From Haliclystus octoradiatus (taxonomy: Eukaryota; Cnidaria; Staurozoa; Stauromedusae; Haliclystidae): DNA of 64,000 bases. A program made the translations under genes and the position numbers. The stretch covers positions 15,897,103 through 15,961,102 of the forward strand of contig OU744452.1 in assembly GCA_916610825.1 (NCBI GenBank). Reading direction: 5' to 3'. Numbering within the stretch: the stretch's first letter is position 1; each line of letters starts with the position of its first letter. This document shows, piece by piece, positions 30,341 through 40,278 of the stretch. Under the pieces are notes generated by a model that saw only the letters and a list, made by a program, of their open reading frames with translations, made no database searches and was not told the origin of the DNA.

Positions 30341-33253
30341 TTAGAGTTCCTTGGTGAGAATTACTGCCAGACGAGAAGTGTTTGTAGCGATAGCGGAAAT
30401 ACTATATTCTGTAGTTTTTTTGTAGCCACACAAGCGGGTACATCTTTCTTTGTGAAGTTCCAGGACATGTTTCTTACATATAAATACAACAAAAATAAAC
30501 ACACCACGGAAAGATCTAAAAATAGCATACAGTAATGCAAATGTTTCGTTTATTGCTCGACCACTACTCGTATTTCCATCGGTTTGTATAACACCGATAA
30601 TTTCTACTGCACCGAGTATCAAACATAATTTCAAGAATGTAATAGCTGTCGTAAAATCAACCTTGCCTTTTTTCGATTCATTTAGCTTCGTTGTATCTCG
30701 TTTAGTTCTCCATATAGCATACACGGTATATGCTAATGCACAAACATTAAACACCATAATAGTTAATACTGGTATAAGATATGTTATAAGACGTCCTTCA
30801 AATGTGACAATCCAACAATTGCCACCATAGCCATACATGAATGAATTACGATGTTTCTCATTAATTATAACCGACGTCACAACAACAAGTAAAGGAAATC
30901 CCCATCCAATTATACAATAACGAATAAATTTAGATTTTCCAGTTTTATTAACAGATGCTATTGGCCTTGCAAACGTCCATAATAAGTCAAATGCTATTAT
31001 AGCTGACCATACATAGACAGTTAACAAAGCCCAATGGAGTATAATGCCAGCAGCTTTACAATACTTTGCGTTGTCCAAGATAATCGCAGTACTCAAAAGA
31101 AAGATATCGGATAGTAATAAAGCGATTGAAAGGCAAACTAGATTTTTACCAGGCGTAGTATTAAACTCTGAAAATACCAAATACGTATAAATAACAATGA
31201 TAACAGCAACTGCACTCATCGAACATCCAATAATTGTAATCACTCTTGTAGCGTAAGCTAAATCACTTTCAACATAGCCTCCTGTTAATGATTTAGTAGC
31301 ACAGACAACAAGACCAGTTAAAGATGGTGCATACTCATTCGGTTGGAATGTTTTATTCGTGCTGAACTCTGTCGCTAAACCATTCGAAGATAATGTTGCA
31401 TTAATTTCACGCAGAGAACACGAGGAATGTAAATGAGATTCATGACAAATTGATAATTCAATCTCATTTGTTTCACGACTCAATCGCATCCATAAAAGAT
31501 AATCCGTATTGAGAATTAAGATTGAATCTGAAGTATTCAGCATAACGCCACATGATGTGGTAACATTTGCAACATTGCTACTTGCGTTTAATATTGTACG
31601 ATTGTAACACACAGAACCATCTGGAAATGACCTAGAAATATCAATTCCATAAAGTAGAGATTGAGAATACTTTGAAGATAACGTCATCAGTGATTGGACG
31701 ATCATCCGCGCATCACTCTCTCCCATGCTACTCAGCAATGTATTATAATCTTCTAATGGGTTGTCTCCTGAAAGAGTGCTATGATCTAGCATTACTGACA
31801 ACACAACCGAGCCATTAGATGTAAAATCTTTCAAAGTAAAATTCGTACCATTCAAGCGTAAGAAATCAATAATTTGGGTCGCGTTTTCTAAACTTTCACC
31901 AGTAAACTCTATTTCTAAGAAGAAATGTGTCACGTGGCTCCCAGCCAGGCAGTTGTACAGCCTTTGATCAATCGTTCCATTAGAGCTTACACGTGTATTA
32001 ACTTGGGGTACTCTACGATCAATACATTTAGTTCCGTGAGGAATAAAACCATCGCTACATAACAAAGGAATGCATTGTTTAATGAAATAATCATAAATTG
32101 ATCCTTTTTCACATATTTGACCTAGTTTCCGGCTGAAGGTTTTGCTAACATCAGTAACTGTAATGGTACTTGTCGATGCAAAGCTTAGAGTCAAAGTAAA
32201 CCCATCAAACCCAACAACTATCAATTCTGAACGGACAGGAATTTCATCATCACAACCGGAGAGTGTGTAGTTGACACTCCGGTCTTTTTTATCCCATAAG
32301 CAATGAATATTTCTATGCCATAATCCATCTGACAGATCTTGAACTGGACTCATATAGAGACTACATAGAAAAGAGTCTCGAGAGTCATAGAATGTTGCAG
32401 TAGAATTGGCCTCCAAAGATGATTTACATCGTGATGACTTAATAACTGAACCGTTATAAAATAATATATTTGGAATAATAAATTTGCATTTCTTAGCATT
32501 GTCTAATGGATTAGAATCAACTGAGCTTGTTGTATTATATTCCCTGCAATTAGCTTTGATTTCAAATGGATCATAAATGCTTATACCATTACACATCGCA
32601 CAGAACATATTTCTGTATAAATACATATCATTTCCAACCACCGGTAAAGATAACTGTAAAACATCAAATGGAATGTCTTTTCTAATACAATTCTCAATAA
32701 TTGTTTGACTTACTAATGTTTCATTTGAACATGTATTTATCATATATGCTTCTTCTGTTGAAAAACCAAATGGTAGACTTTGCATTAAAGGCAAACATTT
32801 CAAGTTCTTGCTATTAGCATTTTGCAATTCCAAAGAAAACTCTTGGATGTAGTTATCCAAATAAGTTTGTGCCATTGTTGAAATATTGCCTGACCATGAT
32901 TTATCAATGCAACATCGACGATAAGCTAAACATTCCTTGTCACAATAACAACAACGTTCATTGCTAAAAGAGTCGCATGAACTTGTGTAAGCTAACGAAT
33001 CATTTTCTGTGGATGATGTTGTTTCAAAAAATAAATTTAAAGGAAAAGGGGTCCTAATAATTGGCGGGATAATGATTATAGGGGGTAATGTTATAGGGGA
33101 GATAATTGTAGAACTTGTAGGGATGAACATGGAGGCAGATGGCTCGACTGATGGAAATATAGGCGGAGGAATCGGTGGTAAAGATACTTGTGTTGCAATA
33201 TATCCAACTTGCATAGTAACCATCACGATAAATGACCAATTATTAAATACCAT
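30341..33253 (-). CDS. Intronless somatomedin-B/7TM receptor, paralogue A (970 aa)
   Basis: Plasma-membrane receptor of the adhesion/Methuselah-like family-B group. Residues 1-22 form a signal peptide. Residues 25-75 are a Pro/Ile-rich linker. Residues 93-117 fit a somatomedin-B half-knot (C-x-C-x3-C-x5-C-C-x-D: Cys102, 104, 108, 114, 115). Next is a Cys-rich segment with YRNMFCAMCNG (213-223), then a heavily N-glycosylatable stalk to ~665. Seven helices lie at about 668-693, 704-726, 734-757, 776-798, 821-845, 866-889 and 900-926. PGKNL after helix 1 and a helix 3/loop 2 Cys pair (732, 813) are typical. There is no canonical GPS cleavage motif before helix 1. The C-tail is shorter than in B and C: a one-base length difference after SRLAV shifts the frame, so the SRQGTPTLK-type ending is lost. 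Ligand and G protein unknown. Confidence 0.9.
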   Translation of the reverse strand: MVFNNWSFIVMVTMQVGYIATQVSLPPIPPPIFPSVEPSASMFIPTSSTIISPITLPPIIIIPPIIRTPFPLNLFFETTSSTENDSLAYTSSCDSFSNERCCYCDKECLAYRRCCIDKSWSGNISTMAQTYLDNYIQEFSLELQNANSKNLKCLPLMQSLPFGFSTEEAYMINTCSNETLVSQTIIENCIRKDIPFDVLQLSLPVVGNDMYLYRNMFCAMCNGISIYDPFEIKANCREYNTTSSVDSNPLDNAKKCKFIIPNILFYNGSVIKSSRCKSSLEANSTATFYDSRDSFLCSLYMSPVQDLSDGLWHRNIHCLWDKKDRSVNYTLSGCDDEIPVRSELIVVGFDGFTLTLSFASTSTITVTDVSKTFSRKLGQICEKGSIYDYFIKQCIPLLCSDGFIPHGTKCIDRRVPQVNTRVSSNGTIDQRLYNCLAGSHVTHFFLEIEFTGESLENATQIIDFLRLNGTNFTLKDFTSNGSVVLSVMLDHSTLSGDNPLEDYNTLLSSMGESDARMIVQSLMTLSSKYSQSLLYGIDISRSFPDGSVCYNRTILNASSNVANVTTSCGVMLNTSDSILILNTDYLLWMRLSRETNEIELSICHESHLHSSCSLREINATLSSNGLATEFSTNKTFQPNEYAPSLTGLVVCATKSLTGGYVESDLAYATRVITIIGCSMSAVAVIIVIYTYLVFSEFNTTPGKNLVCLSIALLLSDIFLLSTAIILDNAKYCKAAGIILHWALLTVYVWSAIIAFDLLWTFARPIASVNKTGKSKFIRYCIIGWGFPLLVVVTSVIINEKHRNSFMYGYGGNCWIVTFEGRLITYLIPVLTIMVFNVCALAYTVYAIWRTKRDTTKLNESKKGKVDFTTAITFLKLCLILGAVEIIGVIQTDGNTSSGRAINETFALLYAIFRSFRGVFIFVVFICKKHVLELHKERCTRLCGYKKTTEYSISAIATNTSRLAVILTKEL

Positions 33254-34563
33254 TTTTAAGGTTCTTCGTAAAATTCTTTTGGCAAGATACTGAAGAATAT
33301 ATTAAACCAGTTGGTAGCAGTTGGGATAAGGCTTGTTTAGTACTCAGAACACTCGCGGCTTGTTTTGCTTTTTCTCAGCACTCATTATTATAGTATAGTA
33401 CAGCGGAACATGTAGTTTGTATAGGAGAATGATTTTGAATGAATAATCTTTGATGAATAACTTCCCCATTATTTATGCATTCTCTATTTGAAGACAATGT
33501 AGTAATTGTTCTTTTCAGTTTGTCTAATTCATCGGTACTTGTTGTATTTTTTGGAAAATCATTTATAATTCTGTATATGTAATGAAATAGAGATGAATAG
33601 AGTTTGATGGTTTAGCTTGTATTGTGCCAAGTTTAGAAAGCAACAGAGGAAATGTTTTGTTTTAACCAGCAAGATGTTGAAAGTAGGCATTCATTTTTAG
33701 ATATAAGCATAGATATAAATTTTTATTTTTATTTTAGTAATCAATACTTTATTTTTGCATATATGTACATATTATTAACTAAAATATATTTTTATTATAT
33801 AATGAAACTGAGTAAATTAGTTAAAAAAAATTATACTCTAAATCCCGCTCTAAATACGAAATTTATGTATATCGGAGCAATCACGTTATCGTGGACCAGA
33901 GAAAAATGGATTTGAATATTAATGGTAGGCAGCATTTTCATAAAGCGGTTTTTCATAACTTATTTAATAAACTATTAACAATAAATTAACTCTTTTGCAA
34001 TATAAAATATATAGTCAGAAATCAGACAATCATGGTTATCTGATTTCTGATTATATATTTTATATATTTTATATTATTATGTAAAGCTCTACTGTATAGC
34101 ATTGAGCATTAATATGTTCAATCAGTAAGACAACTTACACCAAATTATATATAATCTTTTTCATATAAAATTGAGACAAAGATGAGGCAAAGCCTCTCCG
34201 TAACTCTAAGTTTCACGTGTTTATTTCACGATCATCAGACGGTATACTAAAATATTAAAAAACCGTCTAGTATATCGTCTGATGATCGTGAAATGAACAC
34301 GTGAAACTTGGAGTTACGGAAAGGCTTTGCCTCATCTTTGTCTCAATTTTATATTATGCTCTGTTTTAACAAACATTGAGCACTTTCGTATATATGTGCT
34401 TTACGTTATATTACGTTATATTACATTATTATAATCGTTTTCATATAAATTTCTTTTACAGCACTACGATCTATAATTCACAATATTAATTTGAAGCATC
34501 TTTAGATGTTTGGCATAAAACAATGTTTTGCTTAAATATAAAGACTTTCCATCCATCAATGAA
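33254..34563. other. Spacer between receptors A and B
   Basis: 1.3 kb, AT-rich. Contains the promoter side of receptor A (high coordinates of the minus-strand gene), a short perfect hairpin near 34010-34070 (AGTCAGAAATCAGA paired with TCTGATTTCTGAT), and the foldback element at 34165-34352. Little similarity to the other receptor spacers beyond the first few bases upstream of the ATG. Confidence 0.6.
34165..34352. mobile_element. Foldback MITE, arms ~75-80 bp
   Basis: The left arm (AAATTGAGACAAAGATGAGG ... TTCACGATCATCAGACG) and right arm (CGTCTGATGATCGTGAA ... CCTCATCTTTGTCTCAATTT) are about 90% complementary around an AT-rich loop. Same family as the split element in HTRA2 intron 5. Looser relatives with CTGATGATCG or CTGATGATTG occur near 44900 and 53310. 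Confidence 0.7.
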
Positions 34564-37557
34564 TCAATTTTTCAAATTTGTACTTGACATTAGTTCTAAT
34601 TGCGGTGTATTTCGCGAAGATCCAGTAGCATGCGACTTCAAGGTTGGAGTTCCTTGGCGTGAATTCATTGCGAGACGAGAAGTGTTTGTAGCGCTAGTTG
34701 AAATACTATGCTCTGCAGTTTCTTTGTAGCCACACACGCATGGATATCTCTCTTGATAAAGTTCCAGGACATGTTTCTTAAAAATAAATACAATAAAAAT
34801 AAACACACCACGGAAAGATCTAAAAATAGCATAGAGTAATGCAAATGTTTCGTTTATTGCTCGACCACTACTCGTATTCTCATCGGTTTGTATAACACCG
34901 ATAATTTCTACTGCACCGAGTATCAAACATAATTTCAAGAATGTAATAGCTGTCGTAAAATCAACCTTGCCTTTTTTCGATTCATTTAGCTTCGTTGTAT
35001 CTCGTTTAGTTCTCCATATAGCGTACACGGTATATGCTAATGCACACACATTAAACACCAATATAGTTAATACTGGTATAAGATATGTTATAAGACGCCC
35101 TTCAAATGTAACAATCCAACAATTGCCACCATAGCCATACATGAATGAATTAGGATGTTTCTCATTAATTATAACTGACGTCACAACGACAATTATAGGG
35201 AATCCCCATCCAATTATACAATAACGAATAAATTTAGATTTTCCAGTTTTATTAACAGAAGCCAGTGGTCTTGCAAACGTCCATAATAAATCATAAGCTA
35301 TTATAGCTGACCATACATAGACAGTTAACATAGCCCAATGGAGTATAATGCCAGCAGCTTTACAATAATTTGCATTGTCCAAGATAATCGCAGTACTCAA
35401 AAGAAAGATATCGGATAGTAATAAAGCGATTGAAAGACAAACTAGATTTTTACCAGGCGTAGTATTGAACTCTGAAAATACCAAATACGTATAAATAACA
35501 ATGATAACAGCAACTGCACTCATCGAACATCCAATAATTGTAATCACTCTTGTAGCGTAAGCTAAATCACTTTCAACATAGCCTCCTGTTAATGATTTAG
35601 TAGCACATACAACAAGACCAGTTAAAGATGGTGCATACTCATTCGGTTGGAATGTTTTATTCGTGCTGAACTCTGTCGCTAAACCATTCGAAGATAATGT
35701 TGCATTAATTTCACGCAGAGAACACGAGGAATGTAAATGAGATTCATGGCAAATTGATAATTCAATCTCATTTGCTTCACGACTCAATCGCATCCATAAA
35801 AGATAATCCGTATTGAGAATTAAGATTGAATCTGAAGTATTCAGCATAACGCCACATGATGTGGTAACATTTGCAACATTGCTACTTGCGTTTAATATTG
35901 TACGATTGTAACACACAGAACCATCTGGAAATGACCTAGAAATATCAATTCCATAAAGTAGAGATTGAGTATACTTTGAAGATGACGTCATCAGTGATTG
36001 GACGATCATCCGCGCATCACTCTCTCCCATGCTACTCAGCAATGTATTATAATCTTCTAATGGGTTGTCTCCTGAAAGAGTGCTATGATCTAGCATTACT
36101 GACAACACAACCGAGCCATTAGATGTAAAATCTTTCAAAGTAAAATTCGTACCATTCAAGCGTAGGAAATCAATAATTTGGGTCGCGTTTTCTAAACTGT
36201 TACCAGTAAACTTCAATTCTAGAAAGAAACGTGTCACGTGGCTTCCAATCAGACATTTGTGCAATCTTTGATCAATCGTTCCATTTGAGCTTACACGTGT
36301 ATTAACTTGTGGTACTCTACGATCCATACATCTACTTCCGTGTGGTATAAATCCAGTACTACATAGCAAAGGAATACATTGTTTAATGAAAAAGTCATAA
36401 ATTAATCCATTTTCACACTTTTGTATTTGCTCGCGGTTGAACGCACCAAATTCGTCATTAACTGTGATTTTACTTGTCGATGCAAAGCTTAGGGTCAAAG
36501 TGAACCCACCAAAGCGAGTTGCGAGACCCAGAAGGATAGGAATTTCATTTTCACAACCAAAAGATGTGTAATTTGCCTGACGACCTTTTTTACTCCATAA
36601 ACAATGAATATTTCTATGCCATAATCCATCTGATAGATCTTGAACTGGACTCATATAGAGGCTGCATAGAAAGAAGTCCCGCGTTTGAAATGCTGCAGTA
36701 GAATTTGCCTCCAAAGATGATTTACATCGTGATGACTTGATAACTGAACCGTTATGGAATAATCCGGATGGAGTTAAAAATCTACAGTCGTTAGCATTAT
36801 CTAATGGATTAGAATCAATTGAGCTTGTTGTGTTATATTCCTTGCATTCAGCTTCGATTTCAAGTGGATCATAGATGTTTATATCATTACACATTGCACA
36901 AAACATATTTCTGTATAAATAGTTATCATTTCCAACCACCGGTAAAGATAACTGTAAAACATCAAATGGAATGTCTTTTCTAATACAATTCTCAATAATT
37001 GTTTGACTGACTAATGTTCTATTTGAGCATGTAACTATCATATATGCTTCTTCAGTTGAGAAGCCAAATGGTAGGTTTTGCATTAAAGGAAAACATTTCA
37101 AATTCTTTTCATTAGCCTTTTGCAATTCCAAAGAAAACTTTTCGATGTAATTATCCAAATAACTTTGTGTCATCGTTGAGTAATTACCTGACCATGATTT
37201 ATCAATACAACATCGACGATAAAGTAAACAATCTGTATCACAATAACAACAACGCACAAACCTAACGGCATCGCATGAACTTGTGTAATATAAGGACTCA
37301 ACTTCTGTGGGTGACGTTGTTTCAAAAAATAATTCCAAAGGGAAAGAGGTCAGAGGAGGTAAAACAAATGATGGAATAATGTCTGTAGGGGGGATTAGTA
37401 CAGGGGAGATAATGGTAGAACTTGTAGGGATGAACATTGAGGCAGATGGCTCCACTGGTGGTAATGGAGGAGGAATCGGTGGTTCAGATACTTGTGTTGT
37501 AATAAATCCAAATTGCATAATAACCACAGCAACTAAAGACCAATTATTAAATGCCAT
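34564..37557 (-). CDS. Intronless somatomedin-B/7TM receptor, paralogue B (997 aa)
   Basis: Same architecture as paralogue A. Signal peptide 1-22, Pro-rich linker to ~78 (SEPPIPPPLPPVEPS), somatomedin-B half-knot with Cys103, 104, 106, 110, 116 and 117, Cys-rich ectodomain, stalk, then seven helices whose sequence is almost identical to A. The C-tail keeps a SRQGTPTLK motif and continues to SSTNLKN, making this the longest tail of the four. In the ectodomain it groups with C in some segments (CENGLIYDFF, SGLFHNGS) and with A in others (FTSNGSVVLS), which is the mosaic pattern discussed under findings. The ATG at 37557 is in the same context as in A (MAFNNWS against MVFNNWS). Function beyond membrane signalling is not inferable. 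Confidence 0.9.
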   Translation of the reverse strand: MAFNNWSLVAVVIMQFGFITTQVSEPPIPPPLPPVEPSASMFIPTSSTIISPVLIPPTDIIPSFVLPPLTSFPLELFFETTSPTEVESLYYTSSCDAVRFVRCCYCDTDCLLYRRCCIDKSWSGNYSTMTQSYLDNYIEKFSLELQKANEKNLKCFPLMQNLPFGFSTEEAYMIVTCSNRTLVSQTIIENCIRKDIPFDVLQLSLPVVGNDNYLYRNMFCAMCNDINIYDPLEIEAECKEYNTTSSIDSNPLDNANDCRFLTPSGLFHNGSVIKSSRCKSSLEANSTAAFQTRDFFLCSLYMSPVQDLSDGLWHRNIHCLWSKKGRQANYTSFGCENEIPILLGLATRFGGFTLTLSFASTSKITVNDEFGAFNREQIQKCENGLIYDFFIKQCIPLLCSTGFIPHGSRCMDRRVPQVNTRVSSNGTIDQRLHKCLIGSHVTRFFLELKFTGNSLENATQIIDFLRLNGTNFTLKDFTSNGSVVLSVMLDHSTLSGDNPLEDYNTLLSSMGESDARMIVQSLMTSSSKYTQSLLYGIDISRSFPDGSVCYNRTILNASSNVANVTTSCGVMLNTSDSILILNTDYLLWMRLSREANEIELSICHESHLHSSCSLREINATLSSNGLATEFSTNKTFQPNEYAPSLTGLVVCATKSLTGGYVESDLAYATRVITIIGCSMSAVAVIIVIYTYLVFSEFNTTPGKNLVCLSIALLLSDIFLLSTAIILDNANYCKAAGIILHWAMLTVYVWSAIIAYDLLWTFARPLASVNKTGKSKFIRYCIIGWGFPIIVVVTSVIINEKHPNSFMYGYGGNCWIVTFEGRLITYLIPVLTILVFNVCALAYTVYAIWRTKRDTTKLNESKKGKVDFTTAITFLKLCLILGAVEIIGVIQTDENTSSGRAINETFALLYAIFRSFRGVFIFIVFIFKKHVLELYQERYPCVCGYKETAEHSISTSATNTSRLAMNSRQGTPTLKSHATGSSRNTPQLELMSSTNLKN

Positions 37558-37989
37558 TTTTATGTTCTTTAATTCGTATGATTACAGTGTTTTTTTGGTA
37601 GCACACTGGACAATATTAATTAATTTTGATAGCAGTACAGTATAAGTTGTAGTTTGTTCGTTAATTGTTTTTCTGTCTCATTAGAACCATGCTAGAGCGC
37701 GCACGGTTTGTTTTTATTATCATCATCTATTATGAGGTGCACGGGATGGTGTCATTATGTTCTTTATCACAACGACAATGCGTTAATTCTTATTTTCAGT
37801 TTGTTCGATTCATTGGTACTTTTTGTCTTTCAATGAAATTCGATTTCAATTTCTGTGTGTTGTGTGATGGGTGCATGCATGCAAATACATACAAATGGTC
37901 ACATGGGGTCACATCACTTCTTGAAACATGTAATAACAGGACAATTTGGCAATTTCATAAATTCTTATAATAATAATCATTACATTTAA

Positions 37990-38115
37990 CATTCAATCAT
38001 TGACCGAGATTCACCCCCCCCCCTTAACCACAAGTGCCTCTCTATTGGGGGACATTAACTAATTTACATTTGTGCACCGACGCAGAATCGAACTCCGGCC
38101 TTCCACACAGCAGAG
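37990..38115 (-). mobile_element. SINE family B, truncated antisense copy
   Basis: Matches the body of 9668-9850: CAATCATTGACCGAGA, GGGGGACATTAAC, AATTTACAT. It continues into a box B-like GGAGTTCGATTCTG on the minus strand, after which the head is lost. Confidence 0.55.
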
Positions 38116-38774
38116 TGGAACAGGGAATATATCAATAGAGTTGGCCCTAGGATGAAGTCTGCCTGAACGATTTTATTTATAAGAGGGAATTTAATTTTAA
38201 ATTTGTATTGCTTGTTTGTTTGGCGTGTACTTGTGATGGCTAGCCAGTAAGTTATCTTTTCTAAACAAATGACATATCAATATGTGTATTATTAAACATA
38301 GCAATAACAATATAATCTGTCTAACTGACATGTAGCGGATAGATAGAAGAATAAACAGAAATCCGATGATTTTATTGACATCCATATCTATAGTGCTTCA
38401 CGAGTACTATTTTTCTTCTTTCTGAACTTTATGAGGTCACGCATCTCCTAAAAAGGATTCCCTGTAGGCTGCGACACAAATGTATATTTAAAATTACACA
38501 ATTCACAATACATGTAATTAATGCAATCTATAGTCTTTGCATAGTTAATAATAATGACTCGATTTTCATTAAATTTGAAAATGCCGGATGCTACAAAATT
38601 TGAACAAATCTAAAAACTATATCTCGAATTTTTCATTTTTCAGAATCTTCACAAATACCAGTTGCAAATGTGTTCAATCTTGAACTTGATACCCCAAAAA
38701 TGTATTTAGAATACCAAGAAAAGGATACCTATCCAAAGTGGCACGTCTCCGTATAGCAAACATGTGGTAGCTAT

Positions 38775-39507
38775 CCCCCTCTTGCAGAATGGCAGTAAAA
38801 GTGAGTTTCATATCTGTAATGCTCGTCATCGACCCTCGAAACCATTAACATCTATTAGCATTGGACATGATGATATTACCCATTCGACATCAGCCAAATG
38901 CTTTGGTGTCTGGTTTGACGGTATATACTATCAAAGACATCAATGGAAAAGCAAGTAAAAACCTTATGTAAAACGGCATTTTATCATCTTCGCAATATTG
39001 CAAAGATAAGAAAATACATCTCATTTAAACATTGTGAAATCTTAGTTCGCACTCATTTATCTCATCAAGAATAGATAATTGTAATGTGTTGCTATATGGG
39101 ATTACAAATGAAAATTTAAAGAATATACAAATTACAATGTATTCAAAATTCTGCGGCACGTATACCCTGACATTCACACAGAAATATGAAAATGTTACGC
39201 AGATTATACTACATCTTTAGTGGCTACAGGTAAAAGAGTGCATAAAGCATGGCATAAAATGGCACCTAGTTATTTAAGTGAACTATTGCTCCCTCATATA
39301 CCAATCAGAAGTTTGAGATCAAAGGATAAAATGCTGCTTGTCCAACCAGCCTATAACCTAAAAACCTACGGAAGTCGTGCATTCTCCGTCGCAGCACCAA
39401 CATTGTGGAATTGTCTTCCATTTGAAATTCGCTCTTGTCCCTCACTTGAACAATTCAAAAAGGAAGGTAAAAACTTATCTATTCTAAGAATCGTTAACTT
39501 AAACTAA
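38775..39507 (+). mobile_element. Decayed CR1/L2-like LINE, 3' part of reverse transcriptase
   Basis: Frames on the plus strand carry, in order, GSKSEFHICNARH, CFGVWFD, KTAFYHLRNIAKIRKYISF, NCNVLLYG, APSYLSELLLPHIPIRSL (first residue approximate) and SRAFSVAAPTLWNCLPFEIR. This is the standard order of the C-terminal part of a CR1/L2-like reverse transcriptase. The coding sequence is interrupted by at least two frame changes or stops, and the upstream half is missing. It lies between receptors B and C. Confidence 0.8.
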
Positions 39508-40278
39508 AAGCAAAATCATTATATGTCAATAATCTGTAGATTTAACCAATGAACCTTTATATTATGCAATAAACTTATACCCCAATTATGAAAATTATAC
39601 CTCATATACAATTCATAATGAAAGCACATTTCAGTTTTGACTACTACAGCCATACACTCGGAATCCGTTAAATTTGAACAATTTTTGAAGGAGAAGCCAA
39701 GTGATCTTGTAAATGTTTAAGGTTTACCATAAAGTTTAACAGCAAAGAAGCGTTGATAAATTGGTTGGGATAAATATAAATTTAGAAATTTGACTTGAAA
39801 ATTTCTATCCTATAGGATTATTTCGAGTAGAATTATAGTAGTATAGAAAAGAAGACTCTGGGACAATGTTCATTTCAAGCCATTCCAGAAATGTTCTTCC
39901 GATGTTACAGATATTAACTCAAGATAACTGATGGAAGGATACATTTCCTTTCAAAACGCTATACTGGGCTGCTTGATCAATCAGTGCTTGCAAAATATAA
40001 TATCAGGCGGTTGCGTAATTATTTATTATACTTTTATCTTGATAATTATATACACAATTCTAATCAAATCTAACTGCTTCCTTGTTTAATATGAATTGAG
40101 CTCATGGTAATACCCATTATGATTATACAGTAGTAATTACTCACACAAAACATTCAAATTTAAGAAAGTTCTTTCACAATGAGAATGGTTAATATAGAAT
40201 CACCTCAGATGTTCAGCAGCGTTGGAAGCCTACATGAATTAGTGTTTCAAAATTGGCTTTACTCGACACGTCTTATTT

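Larger units (their letters stand above)
37558..40278. other. Spacer between receptors B and C
   Basis: 2.7 kb with a SINE B copy (37990-38115), a repeat end shared with 62820-62920 (near 38670-38765) and a decayed LINE fragment (38775-39507). The remainder is AT-rich with no supported gene. Confidence 0.6.

Noticed and set aside
33652-33915. Small plus-strand frame between receptors A and B
   Set aside because: Extremely AT-rich composition, no domain, no splice context; likely random.
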